This document shows positions 49,532 through 60,492 of a DNA stretch of 64,000 nt, in pieces (positions within the stretch are counted from its first letter, which is position 1; each line of letters opens with the position of its first letter). The position numbers and the translations under genes were made by a program. The notes beneath the pieces are model-generated. The model was given only the letters and a program-made list of their open reading frames with translations. It made no database searches and was not told the origin of the DNA. Origin of the DNA: Petunia secreta (Eukaryota; Streptophyta; Magnoliopsida; Solanales; Solanaceae); assembly GCA_029990175.1 (NCBI GenBank), contig JARKIP010000035.1:37214001-37278000 (forward strand). The letters are read 5' to 3'.

Positions 49532-49533
49532 CT

Positions 49534-50361
49534 TGATAAGACCCAAACCCCCTCAAGACCCTTCACTCGGAGTCAAGCCAAGTTGATCCAAGACACCCAT
49601 CTTCATTTGATATGGAAGGGTACGGAAGAAGGCTCCAAGACCAACTTGAAGACTATACTTTGGTGTGCCATGGACGGGGAACCTTCTAGTACACTTGTCG
49701 AGGCATCCGGGGCACTTTTGGAAGCAACTCAAGAGGCCACAGCACCAGGCGGACCGCCTACTCCACTAGGCCGGCCGCCTAGTTTTTGATCACTCTCTGG
49801 ATCTCACTAGGCGGACCGCCTCTGTAGGGCTCCCAGACCAGGCGGACCGCCCACTTCTTCAGCATGCCAAGAGTAGGCCGGGCGCCTAGTTGAAGTAGGC
49901 TGGGCGCCTACTTTGTGAAGGGGTGCGGGAATTGCTACTTTTTATGCTATGTTTGGACAAGTATAGCCCTGCGAGGCCTTTAATATTGTAACCCACTTTG
50001 GGGGTATTTTTGAGCTTTCATTACATGTAAGTGAAGTCTATAAATACTTCACAAACCTATTCAAACCTCAGTCTACCTTGAATTATATGAATGATGAAAA
50101 GAAACTATCTCTTGTTTGGAGAATCCTTTGCCTTGGTTGCTTGAATTCACTAGTGGAATCTAGTTGAGTCTTGAACCGAAAACCCGATCATTCTATTTGC
50201 GAGCCCCAAGTGTGGCTCGAGGGTAGTTGCATAGTGTAGGTCCTCCTTGACACCGATACGAGGGTATTATGGAACGAGTTCTCCATAGTTACTTCGTAGG
50301 GAGTTCGAGTAGTGTCTCGCTCTTTATCTTTATTTCCGCGTTTCGTTTTTGATTCTTATCA
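49534..50361 (+). repeat. 5' LTR of element I
   Basis: 828 bp, TGATAAGACC...TTCTTATCA. Near its start it encodes the FTRSQAKLIQDTHLHLIWK tail peptide. Palindrome array GGCGGACCGCC / GGCCGGGCGCC at about 49747-49915; TATAAATA near 50038. Confidence 0.9.
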
Positions 50362-51446
50362 TCTTGGTATCAGAGCAAGGCTCGGGTTTTGTTTCTACAA
50401 ACCCCCGACCCTTGATTCTTCGTGCCTAGGTTGGTTTCTATCTTAGGTTCTTATTTGTTGTTGAAGAAAAAGAAGAAAACACAAAAAAAAAATAGAAAAG
50501 GGTTGAAAAACACAAAAATTTGATCATAGAATCTTGGTTTGTTGGACCCATTGCTTGATTGATATTGGGTTTTGTTCCTTGTTGGAAACCCGTTCTTTTG
50601 GTACCCTGAGCATCGAATTTGAAGTAGAAACACAAGGATTGAAAATTTGAAACCCTTGAAGAACTTGAAAATTTGAAACCCTAGCTATGAACATGGTGGA
50701 ATGTTGAACTTTGATTGGGGTTTGATAAAATTGATTGGGGTTTGATCTCTGTGCTTGAAACAACATTGGGGTACCTTTGATTTGCCAAAACAACGTGTGG
50801 ATTGATGAATTTTTGGGTGCAAAACCAAGAAAATCGTGTTTGAACTGTGCTGAAACTTGCAGTAGGCGGAGCGCCTAGCACAACGGGCGGACCGCCTGAA
50901 TTTTGTGTGCTCTCTGGACTTTACAGAGGCGGACCGCCTACTTAGAGTAGGCTGACCGCCCACTCCCCACTGCAGACACTGGGCGGACCACCTAGTCCAA
51001 ACAGGTGGGGCGCCTACTTCCTGGAGAGTTGGGAATCGGGTAGTTTCTTCTAGGTTCGTTTGTTTTGTTGTTTGCATCGCTTCTAATTAGTATTATTAGA
51101 GTATAATCCTACTCGATTAGTACTAATTACTTCAAGCTACTAGGATCATCGTGCCTTAGAATGGAGACTAGAACTCAAAGAAGATCCGTAGTGCCTTTTT
51201 GACTCAAGTCCTCACTCAAAGTGCTTAGCGTTCCAATCGAGTCCTATTAACTCCACTCACCCCGGAGTACATTTGGCTTTTGAGTCGAGTGATTAGGTTA
51301 AGGTTTACTATTCAACTTTGTGAAGCTTTTGAGTTCAAGCAAGAGTGAAATAGCCACCGCCACCATACGAGTGATCCGAGTGAACACAAGTGAGGGAGCG
51401 AGTGAGGTGTTTTAACTAACTCTTGTTTCTTTTCTTTGTAGGTACA
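50362..51446 (+). other. Leader of element I
   Basis: PBS 50365-50376, A/T-rich repeats, palindrome array at about 50865-51020 (GGCGGAGCGCC, GGCGGACCGCC, matching the LTR), hairpin 51087-51126, splice-like pair GTGAGG (51390) to TTTGTAG (51441). No gene supported. Confidence 0.82.
51087..51126 (+). promoter_or_regulatory. Conserved leader hairpin (element I)
   Basis: Outer stem TTAGTATT/AGTACTAA (one U-G; extendable by two A-U pairs), 4x4 internal loop, inner stem GAGTA/TACTC, loop TAATCC. 321 nt before the gag ATG. Confidence 0.75.
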
Positions 51447-54400
51447 ATGGCCAACGAAGGTCAAGATTTCATCAAGGAGGCCTTGGCTAGCCTTCTTGCC
51501 AAGATGGATGTTATGACTCAACGGATTGAGTCACTTGAAAAGGGTGCTTCAAGTACCCAAGGAGACCAAGGGACCCCGAGTGTCCCAATTGAAAAGGGGA
51601 CCCCGAGTGTCCAAATTGAGACCGGTGAAGGCTCAAGTAGCCCTACCTTTACCCCGGAGCAAGTTGTTGAATTGCTCAATCAACAACGGGTAAAGGAAGA
51701 TCGAGAGAGAATTGAACGGACGGGCATTCCCCGTATCTTGGATAATCCCCCAAGAGACAACCCATTACCAAGACCCATCCGAAATGTGCAACCTCTTGAG
51801 CAAGTCGATGAAGCTCAAGAAGGGGAGGAAGCCGAGTATGGTGATGATATGTATGGGCTTGATGACCACTTTCAACCGAGGCGTGGTATGAATTGGGGTC
51901 GTAATGTGGATCGAGGTAGGGGCCGAGGTCGAGGGCCACCTATGGGATTTGTTGGAGGGAATGCGAGAAGGGAGTATGGTGTGAATGAAGACCACTATGG
52001 GGGCCAACCGGAGCCATTCCGTGGGGGTCGTGACAACAACAACAATCTTAATAGTGTGAAGATTACTATTCCTCCTTTCAAAGGGAGTAGTGATCCGGTG
52101 GAGTACCTTGATTGGAAGTTGTCCATGGAACGTATATTTGACACCAATGACATGCCCGAATTGAAGAAGACTAAGTATGTTATCTCTACCTTTGAGTCCT
52201 TTGCTTCTACATGGTGGGAGTCGGTAAAGAGGAATAGAAGGAGGATGGGGATGGTTCTTAATCTTACTTGGGATGAGTTGATCCGTGTGATGGATGAAAA
52301 GTACTTGACTAACCAATACCGAGTGGACCAACAAAAGCGTCTCTATGAATTGAAACAAGGTTCCAAGTCGGTTGGGGAGTACTTCAATGAGTTTGAACAA
52401 GTCCGGATGACTCTAGACTTGGATGAGGAAGACAATGAGACGGCCATGATCCGTTTCAAAGGGGGCTTAAACCGAGACATAGCTTCACTTTTGAAGTTTC
52501 ACAAGTACAATGATCATTACAAGCTATGTGAGGATGCGGTTGAAGCCGAGAAGTGGCTTAAAGAGGAGAAATCCCTTCGCTACAAGAGTAATGCTATTAC
52601 TCCATTGAACAAGCCAAAGGATTGGAAGTCTCCTACAACTAATGCCAAATTCCCAAGTGCAAGTGGTGCAAGTGCTAGCAAGGAAGTGAAAAAGCCTTTT
52701 GAAAGGTCAACACAACCCGTGGGAGGTAATTCTAGAACCCAATTGAGTAATCCAATTTCTTCTTCTACTCAATGCTTTAAGTGTAAAGGTTATGGTCATC
52801 TCTCTAAAGATTGCCCTACCCGGAAAACTATGGTTCTTGTTGGTGACTTGGTCTATGAGCAAGATAGTGAGCCCGAGGAGGAAGAGGGAGTAGAGGGTGA
52901 GGATGAGGGAGATGAAGGGGAGATTACTATGATTGAAGATGATGAATCCCATGCCTTCCTTGTTGTGAGGAGGAGTCTAGGAGTCATGTGTGTAGAGGAT
53001 GTTGAGACCTTGCAACGAGAGAATCTTTTTCATTCCAAATGCCGAGTCATGGGTCTTATTTGCTCTATGATCATTGACTCGGGAAGTTGTGCTAATGTTA
53101 TTAGCCAAACACTTGTTACCCAATTGAAAATACCTACCTTGAAACACCCAAGTCCTTATAAGCTTCAATGGCTTAGTGAGTGTGGTGAGTTGAGGGTGGT
53201 TAAGCAATGTTTGATCAAGTTCAAGATTGGGAACTATGTGGATGAACACATGTTCGATGTTGTGCCTATGCAAGCATGCCACCTACTCTTTGGTAGGCCT
53301 TGGCAATTTGATCGACGTGTGGTTCATAATGGTCATGCCAACACCTATACGGTGACGCATGAGGGGAAAAAGTTTGTGCTCCAACCTATGACTCCCAAAC
53401 AAGTGAGCGATGATTACAAGCGGATGCGGGAGTTGAGAGAAGTGGCAAAGGCTAAGTCGGTTGTTGAGACTAGCCCTTTGTCCAAAAGCTTGGTGGCAAT
53501 CCCACCTACTTCTACCGGTGGCATATGTGCCATGATGCAACCGGGCGAGATCCTAAAAGGAAATGATGGCAACAAGCTTCTCATATGCCTAGTGCACAAA
53601 GGTATGGTTCTAAACTCTAATAGTGATTTTTCTTCTAACCCTTTGCCTAGTGTGTTTGAGAATGTTTTGAAGGATTTTGGTGACATGTTCCCGGATGAAA
53701 TGCCGGATGGATTGCCTCCTTTGAGGGGCATTGAGCATCAAATAGACTTTGTCCCGGGATCCCAAATCCCAAACAAACCGGCCTATAGGAGCAACCCGGA
53801 GGATACAAGGGAATTGCAAAAGCAAGTTGATGAATTGCTCACTAAAGGCTTGGTGAGGGAAAGCTTGAGCCCTTGTGCCGTGCCCGTGATCCTTGTTCCC
53901 AAAAAGGACGGCACTTGGAGAATGTGTGTTGATTGTCGGGCCGTGAACAAAATAACGGTAAAGTACCGTCATCCTATTCCCCGGCTTGATGATATGTTAG
54001 ATGAATTGAGCGGTTCATGTGTGTTTAGCAAAATTGACCTTAGGTCCGGCTACCATCAAATCCGGATGAAACCCGGTGATGAATGGAAAACCGCATTCAA
54101 GACCAAATTTGGTCTCTATGAATGGTTGGTGATGCCCTTTGGGCTCTCCAATGCACCTAGCACTTTCATGAGGCTAATGAACCATGTTCTAAAGCCATTC
54201 ATCAACAAGTTTGTGGTCGTCTATTTTGACGATATATTGATCTATAGCAAATCAATAGACGACCATGTTGAACACCTTAGGCTAGTGCTTGAAAAGTTGA
54301 GAGCTGAAAAGCTCTATGCTAATTTTAAAAAGTGTGCCTTTGGTGTTGAGAAGGTGGTCTTCCTTGGGTTTGTTGTGAGTGCCCAAGGAGTGGAGGTGGA

Positions 54401-55211
54401 TGAGTCTAAGGTAGAGGCCATACGTGATTGGCCTACTCCCACTACCGTGACTCAAGTAAGGAGCTTTCATGGTCTCGCAAGCTTTTATAGGCGATTTGTG
54501 AAGGACTTTAGCTCCATTGCCGCTCCACTCACCGAATTGGTGAAGAAAGACCAACCGTTTGTTTGGGAAGAGCCTCAAGAGAAGGCCTTCCTTGAGTTGA
54601 AAAGTAGGTTGAGTACCGCCCCTCTATTGCAATTGCCCGACTTCGGAAAGGCATTTGAGGTTGAATGTGATGCCTCGGGGGTGGGAATTGGTGGTGTTTT
54701 AATGCAAGATAGCAAACCCATCGCCTACTTTAGTGAAAAATTGAAAGGGGCATCCTTGAATTATTCTACATATGACAAGGAGTTGTATGCCCTTGTGAGA
54801 GCCCTTGCCCATTGGCAACACTATCTTTGGCCTCGTGAGTTTGTAATCAAGAGTGACCATGAGTCACTCAAGCATTTGAGAGGCCAAGAGAAGCTCAATA
54901 ACAGACATGCCAAGTGGGTTGAATTCATTGAGTCTTTTCCCTATGTGATCCAATACAAGAAAGGGAAAGACAATGTTGTGGCGGATACGCTTTCAAGAAA
55001 GTTTGCCCTAGCCACCACTCTCACCTCTAAGCTCATGGGTTTTGAGAGCATTAAATTGATGTATGCTCATGACCCAAAGCTAAAGAGTGTCCATGACACT
55101 CTAGAGAAAGGGGAGAGAGTTGACAAATACCAATGGTTTGATGGTTATATCTTTAAAAATGGTAGAGTGTGCATTCCGGAGTCCTCTTGGAGAGAGTTGC
55201 TTGTGCATGAA
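51447..55211 (+). CDS. Gag-Pol of element I, truncated in integrase by J
   Basis: 1255 codons, start ATG 51447 (MANEGQDF). Gag has the RG-rich tract (GRGRGRGPP) and a CCHC knuckle (CFKCKGYGHLSKDC). The protease motif is IDSGSCANVIS, RT YFDDILIYS, RNase H ECDASGVGIGG, then VVADTLSRKF (other copies have ADALSR). The frame reaches the start of the integrase zinc-finger domain (WRELLVHE), where element J is inserted (upstream bases 55207-55211, atgaa). The other copies have Arg where this one has His just before the break. Apart from the insertion the frame is open. Confidence 0.92.
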
Positions 55212-55963
55212 TGATGCAACCCAAATTGCATCGAGACCATTCACTCGAAGTCAAGCCAAGGATATACAAGACGCTCACCTACACTTGGTTTGGAGAGGCG
55301 TGGATGAAACGAGCTCGGGAGGGGACTTAAAGACAATGCATTGGAGCTCAATCCATGTGGAAACAGGGCAGGAAACAGTGCAAGAAGCAGGGGAGCAAAA
55401 CAGGGCAAAAACAGGGGAGATCTGCTGAGCTTACTGCCTGAGAACGGAAACTTGTTCTTCGCGATCGCGTCATCACCTTCGCGATCGCGTAGAGTTATTA
55501 CTATTTTGTCTGCGCGACCGCGCCAAGCCGCGCGCTATCGCGAGCTTCAGCTTTCGAGTCCCCTGCGCGATCGCATATACTCTAGCGCGATCGCGAAGAG
55601 GACTTGAGTAGCAGCGGACCAGAACCTAGGAAATATTGTAATGAGGTGCTATAAATGCCCTCTTTCATCATTTATTGCTTTTTACCTTACTTTGAACAAA
55701 AAACATTAAATGAGCAATGCTCTTGAACCTTGTAACCCTTTTGGCTTGAAATCAATTGGATGAATCCAAGTTGTTCTTCAATCCGTCTTCGATCATTCTA
55801 TTTGCTCGAGCCTCGTGACTCTTGAGGATAGTTGCATAGTGTTAGGTGATTCTTTCCAATCGTTTGGGGTGTAACGGAACTAGTTCTTCGTTGCTACTCG
55901 AACTTTAGTGTAAGTCTCGTCTCGCTTTTATCTTTTATCGCTTTCGTATTTTCGATTGCATCA
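55212..55963 (+). repeat. 5' LTR of element J
   Basis: 752 bp, TGATGCAACC...ATTGCATCA. It encodes FTRSQAKDIQDAHLHLVWR near its start. GCGATCGC array with variants (GCGACCGCG, GCGCTATCGCG) at about 55458-55602; CTATAAATG near 55650; shared motif ATGCATTGGAGCTC near 55338. Confidence 0.9.
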
Positions 55964-57194
55964 GTTGGTATCAGAGCAAGGCTAGGGTTGCGTTCTTACG
56001 AGCCCTCGTCCTACTCTTCGTGCTTGTCATCTTTGTTCCGCATTTATTTTCGTGTTCTTGTTCTTGCTATATTGAAAAAGAAGAAAAAAATTCAAAAACT
56101 CAAAAACCCAAAAATTTGAAGGAAATCGCTTGTGTTACGATTTTGTTGGTTTTGATTATCGGGGATTGTTTGTTTACGTGAACCCGACAATTGGGTACCA
56201 ACAAAACGCGTTTTGGAGTTGAAAATCAAAAGTTCAAAAAATTTGAACCCTAGGTTGGGTATTTTGCAAAATTTGCCAAAACTTGTTTGATGTTATGATT
56301 TTGTGGTTGTTTGGTATCGGGGATTGTTCACTATAGTTTTCCCGTTGATTTGATACCCTCATAACATCATTTGGAGTATTGTAGTGAAAATCGAAATTTT
56401 GAACTTTGAAGGTTTTGAAAAGTTGAAGAACTTGACCCAAAATCATTGAAAAACAAGTTGTTAAATGGATGTTTTTGTGTTAGAACCATTGTGGGTTGTT
56501 TACCACAGTTGAAAACACCTTTTGCAAGCTTGAAAACTGAAAAGGTTGAATTTGGGTTATTGTGTGTGCCAAAACTGCTGTTTTTCTGTCGAGTTTCTGG
56601 TTGTTAATCGCGATCGCGCCCCTCTGCACGCGATCGCGAAGGGTACCAATTTCCAGAATTTCCTGAAGTTGGACAGAATGTTCGCAAAGGCGTCGTAACA
56701 GTTTCCAACCATCAAAACTCCCATAGCATCATCAAATATGGTGAGTTTCTAGATCACAAACCAAAATTCATCCAATTCTGAATCCGTTTAGTGGCGATTC
56801 GGTCTTTGAACATTTGATCGCGCCACTTCCGGTTAGTACCTTGAGGGTAACACTTCTACCCAATTAGTACTAATCCCTCATTCGGCTAGGATACTCGTGC
56901 CTAGAAGGAGAGTAGATTTCAAAGAAGATTCGTAGTTAATTGTTTGGTTCAAGTGCGCACCAAATAGCTTGGCGTTGATCGAGTCCCATTGAATCCACTC
57001 TTCCCGAAGAGCACTTGGTTCTTGTATTTTGGTTTGATCATTGAGGAGGTTGCGCAACTACGAGGAGGCCATTGATTTCAAGTTGTGTGAAACCAACCCC
57101 AAGCTTGAGTGAACCCGAGCGATAAACAAAGTGAGGGAGTGAGTGAGGACTTTTACTCTAATCTTCTTTTCTTGTTTTTGATTGTTGTAGGTAC
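55964..57194 (+). other. Leader of element J
   Basis: PBS 55966-55977. Three degenerate copies of a repeat of about 165 nt (GGGGATTGTT-like marks at about 56160, 56328 and 56491). Palindrome array 56608-56642, hairpin 56833-56873, splice-like pair GTGAGG (57131) to TTGTAG (57190). No gene supported. Confidence 0.83.
56833..56873 (+). promoter_or_regulatory. Conserved leader hairpin (element J)
   Basis: Outer stem TTAGTAC/GTACTAA (7 bp), inner stem GGGTA/TACCC, loop ACACTTC. 322 nt before the gag ATG. Confidence 0.75.
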
Positions 57195-59578
57195 ATGGCG
57201 GAGGAGAAAGCAAAGAGTACCATTGAGGTTCCAACCGACGTCTTGGCTAGCTTGTTAGCCGAGGTGAAGGCCCTAAACCTTAAAATGGAGGTTCTTGAAA
57301 AGGAGAGGACCCCGAGTGTCCAAAAGGACCCCAATGAAGGCACTAGTGATGATTCCATCATGAAGCCGGATCATTATGCGGAGCTAGTTCGTCGACAACG
57401 GTTGAGGGATGAGGCTCTTGCTAGAGAGAGAGTGTTGGGCAATCCCCAACCCTTGGGCAATCCCCAAGGAGATGTTCCATTCCTAAGGCCACGGAGAAAC
57501 ATTGCACCTCTTGAGCAAGTTGATGAAGCTCAAGAAGGGGAGGGCCTCGGACTTGATGATGATTACTTTGATGTCCCCTACCCGAATAGGAGGGCGATGA
57601 ATGGAGGTCGAGGTGTAGATAGAGGTCGTGGTCGAGGTCGAGGACCACCAAGAGCTTATATGGGGAGGAACTTGGGAAGGGAATATGAAGATGTTGATGA
57701 CAACTATGGGGTTCAACCGGAACAACACCGTGGGGGTCGTGACACTAATCTCAATAGTGTCAAGATCACTATCCCTCCTTTCAAAGGGACTAGTGATCCG
57801 GAAGCATTTCTTGAATGGAAGATCCAACTAGAGCGGGTCTTTGACACAAATGATATGACCGAGGAGAAGAAGGCCACCTATGCTATATCATCATTTGAGT
57901 CTTATGCATCTACATGGTGGGAATCCATGAAGCGATCGAGGAGACGACTTGGGTTGCGGATGAACATTACTTGGGAAGAGTTGAAAGAAATAATGAACAA
58001 CAAATATGTGACTCCCAAGTATCGACAAGAGCAACTCAAAAGGCTCTATGAATTAAAACAAGGTTACAAGTCCGTTGATGAATATTTCAACGACTTTGAG
58101 AAAATTCGGATGGCTCTTGATATGGAAACGGAAGATGAGGAACAAGCTATCATCAGTTTCAAAAGTGGCTTGAGTAAGGAGATTGCATCCCAATTGAGAC
58201 TTCACATTTTTCACTCCTTACAAGATGTTTGTGATGCCGCGGTTGAAGCCGAGAAATGGCTCAAAGAAGAAAAGGCTCCTCGCTATAGGAGTACTACCAC
58301 TACCACTCCTTCAACTCGCACCAAAGAATGGAAGAGCCCATATGCTAGTGGGGCAAGTGGGAGTCGAGATGTAAAGAAGCCTTTTGAGAAGGCTACCCCG
58401 AAGAGCGACCACAAAGAGGTTGGAGGTACTTCTAAAACTACTTTAAATACTCCTTCTTCTTCTTCCTTCCAATTCCATAAATGCAAGGGATATGGCCACT
58501 TTGCCAAAGAGTGCCCTACCCGGAAAACAATGATTGTAATGGATGATGGGTTGGTCTATGAGGGGGAAAGTGAGCCCGAGGGAGATGATGAGGAGGAGAG
58601 TGAGGAAGTTGAGGGAGAGGGTGAAGAGAGAGCGACGGAGGGGGATGATCCTAGTATGTTCCTTGTGGTACGCCGCATTTTGGGAACTATGTTGAGTGAA
58701 GAGAGGGAAGATGAGCAAAGGGAGAACTTGTTCCATGCCCGTTGTAGAGTAAAGGGGCAAGTTTGTTCCATGATTATTGACTCGGGTAGTTGTGCAAATG
58801 TGGTGAGCCAATCCTTGGTCTCACAATTAAAGTTGACTACCATTAAACACCCGAGCCCCTACCGTTTGCAATGGCTAAGTGAGTGTGGGGAATTGAGGGT
58901 AGTGAAGCAAGTCTTGGTTAGGTTCAAGATTGGGAACTATCAAGATGAACACATGTTTGACGTGGTGCCAATGCAAGCTTGCCATCTTTTGTTTGGAAGA
59001 CCTTGGCAATACGACAAACAAGTGGTTCATGATGGCCGGGCCAACACTTACACGGTGAAACATGAGGGAAAAAGGTTTGTGCTTACACCTTTGACCCCGA
59101 AGCAAGTAAGTGAAGACTATCGGCGCATGAAAGAGTTGCGGGAAGCGGCTAAGGCCAAGTCCCCGATTGTGACCAAATCCTTGGCCGAGACTCCACCATC
59201 TTCCACCGTTCGCATGTGTGCCATGATGCAACCGGGTGAGGTTTTGAAAGGTAATGATGGCACCAAGATGCTCATATGCCTAGTGCACAAAGGTATGGTT
59301 TTAAATTCCGAAAGTGATTATTTATCTAACCCTAACCCTTTGCCTAGTGCCATTGACAATGTTTTGAAGGTCTACGAGGACATGTTTCCGGAAGAGATGC
59401 CGGATGGACTACCTCCCTTGAGAGGTATTGAACACCAAATTGATTTTGTCCCGGGATCTCAAATTCCCAACAAGCCGGCATATCGAAGTAATCCCGAGGA
59501 CACAAGGGAGTTACAAAAGCAAATTGATGAGTTGCTTACCAAAGGCTTGGTGAGGGAGAGCTTGAGTCCTTGTGCCGT
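57195..59578 (+). CDS. Gag-protease-RT start of element J, truncated by K
   Basis: About 795 codons from the ATG at 57195 (MAEEKAKSTIEV). Gag N-terminus, LGNPQ repeats, RG-rich tract (GRGRGRGPPRAY), capsid-like block, then a zinc knuckle reading FHKCKGYGHFAKEC: the first Cys of the CCHC motif is Phe, unlike B, E and I. The retropepsin has IDSGSCANVVS and ACHLLFGRPW. The frame ends in the RT N-terminus (LVRESLSPCAV), where K is inserted (upstream bases gccgt). Loss of one zinc ligand would likely impair RNA binding, which is inference. Confidence 0.88.
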
Positions 59579-60407
59579 TGATGCAACCCAAAACGAGCGG
59601 AAGCTAAAAACGACACAAACAATGCGGAAGCGATAAATAACTAGATAGATGATATCAATGATATCGGGGAAACAAGGATTGGGGAGTCAAGAAACGAGAA
59701 GAAAGAACGGATTAAGAAATTCAAGACATGAATTAATAATCCAAAAGGGAGAAAGTGAAACTCGAACCTTACAATGGACTCAACTAGGTGTCGATCGCCA
59801 TAGGTTCCAAGTTAGTGAGATACATGAAGCCTCGGGCTTCGGACTAGAAAGGCTCGGCCTTCTCTAATTCTCTCTTCTCTCTATTCAATTCAAGCTAAAA
59901 CTAATGAAATGAAGAGCAAATGTGCTATATATACATTTTCACTAAAAATGGACAAAAATGGCCCTGCAGCTGATTCTGCCTCGCTGCTCAATACTTCTTC
60001 TTCGCGATCGCGCCAGGAAGGCTCGCAATCGCGCTGGGCATTCTTCAAAGCACCGCGATCGCGCTTGATTGGTCGCTGTCGCGCAGAGATCGATCTGGCT
60101 GGACTTCAACTCCACGCGATCGCTCAAGATCACACGCTGTCGCGCAGGGTAATGGACTATTCTTCGCGATCGCGTGAGTAGTGGCGCGATCGCGAAGAAC
60201 ACTTGTTCTTCCTCAGGCAGTGAGCTCCCAGATTGCTCCCCTGTTTTGCCCTGTTTTGGGCTGCCCAGTTTCCTGCCCTGTTTTCCTCCGTCCTTGGCGC
60301 TCCAATGCACGGTCTTCAAGATGTTTCCGGAGGTCTTGACTTGTATCCCTTGTGCTCTCGAGCTTGGCTTTTGATGGTTGTCGTTTAGGCCATTTTGGGC
60401 TGCATCA
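59579..60407 (-). repeat. 3' LTR of element K
   Basis: 829 bp. GCGATCGC array at about 60001-60205, with decayed copies (GCAATCGCG, GCGATCGCTC) and GCTGTCGCG variants. The shared ATGCATTGGAGCGCC motif is present as a variant near 60300. Confidence 0.9.
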
Positions 60408-60492
60408 TCCTCCCCTTCTTGAAAGGATTTCGTCCTCGAAATCGAACCATCAAAACCTACAATCAAAACAAGCACAACCAAAACGTCCTACT

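Larger units (their letters stand above)
48484..49533. other. Non-LTR-element island between H and I
   Basis: About 1.05 kb of A/T-rich DNA unlike the surrounding elements. On the minus strand it holds a broken C-terminal coding piece (49531-49376), A/T-rich spacer, a minisatellite (about 48865-49130) and a promoter-plus-first-exon-like segment (about 48665-48529). This could be unique host DNA or the remains of a DNA transposon. I do not recognise which. Confidence 0.6.
49534..55211 (+). mobile_element. Element I: gag-pol Ty3/gypsy element, cut by element J
   Basis: 5' LTR 49534-50361, PBS 50365-50376, leader, gag-pol from 51447 to the insertion of J at 55212. Its remaining integrase and 3' LTR would lie beyond the window, after J. 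Upstream bases caact may be its TSD. It is closely related in coding sequence to element E. Confidence 0.92.
55212..59578 (+). mobile_element. Element J: gag-pol Ty3/gypsy element, cut by element K
   Basis: 5' LTR 55212-55963, PBS 55966-55977, leader, gag-pol from 57195 to the insertion of K at 59579. The rest lies beyond the window. Its LTR and leader carry GCGATCGC arrays, so it is the gag-pol element here that shares the palindrome type of C, D, G, K and L. Confidence 0.91.
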
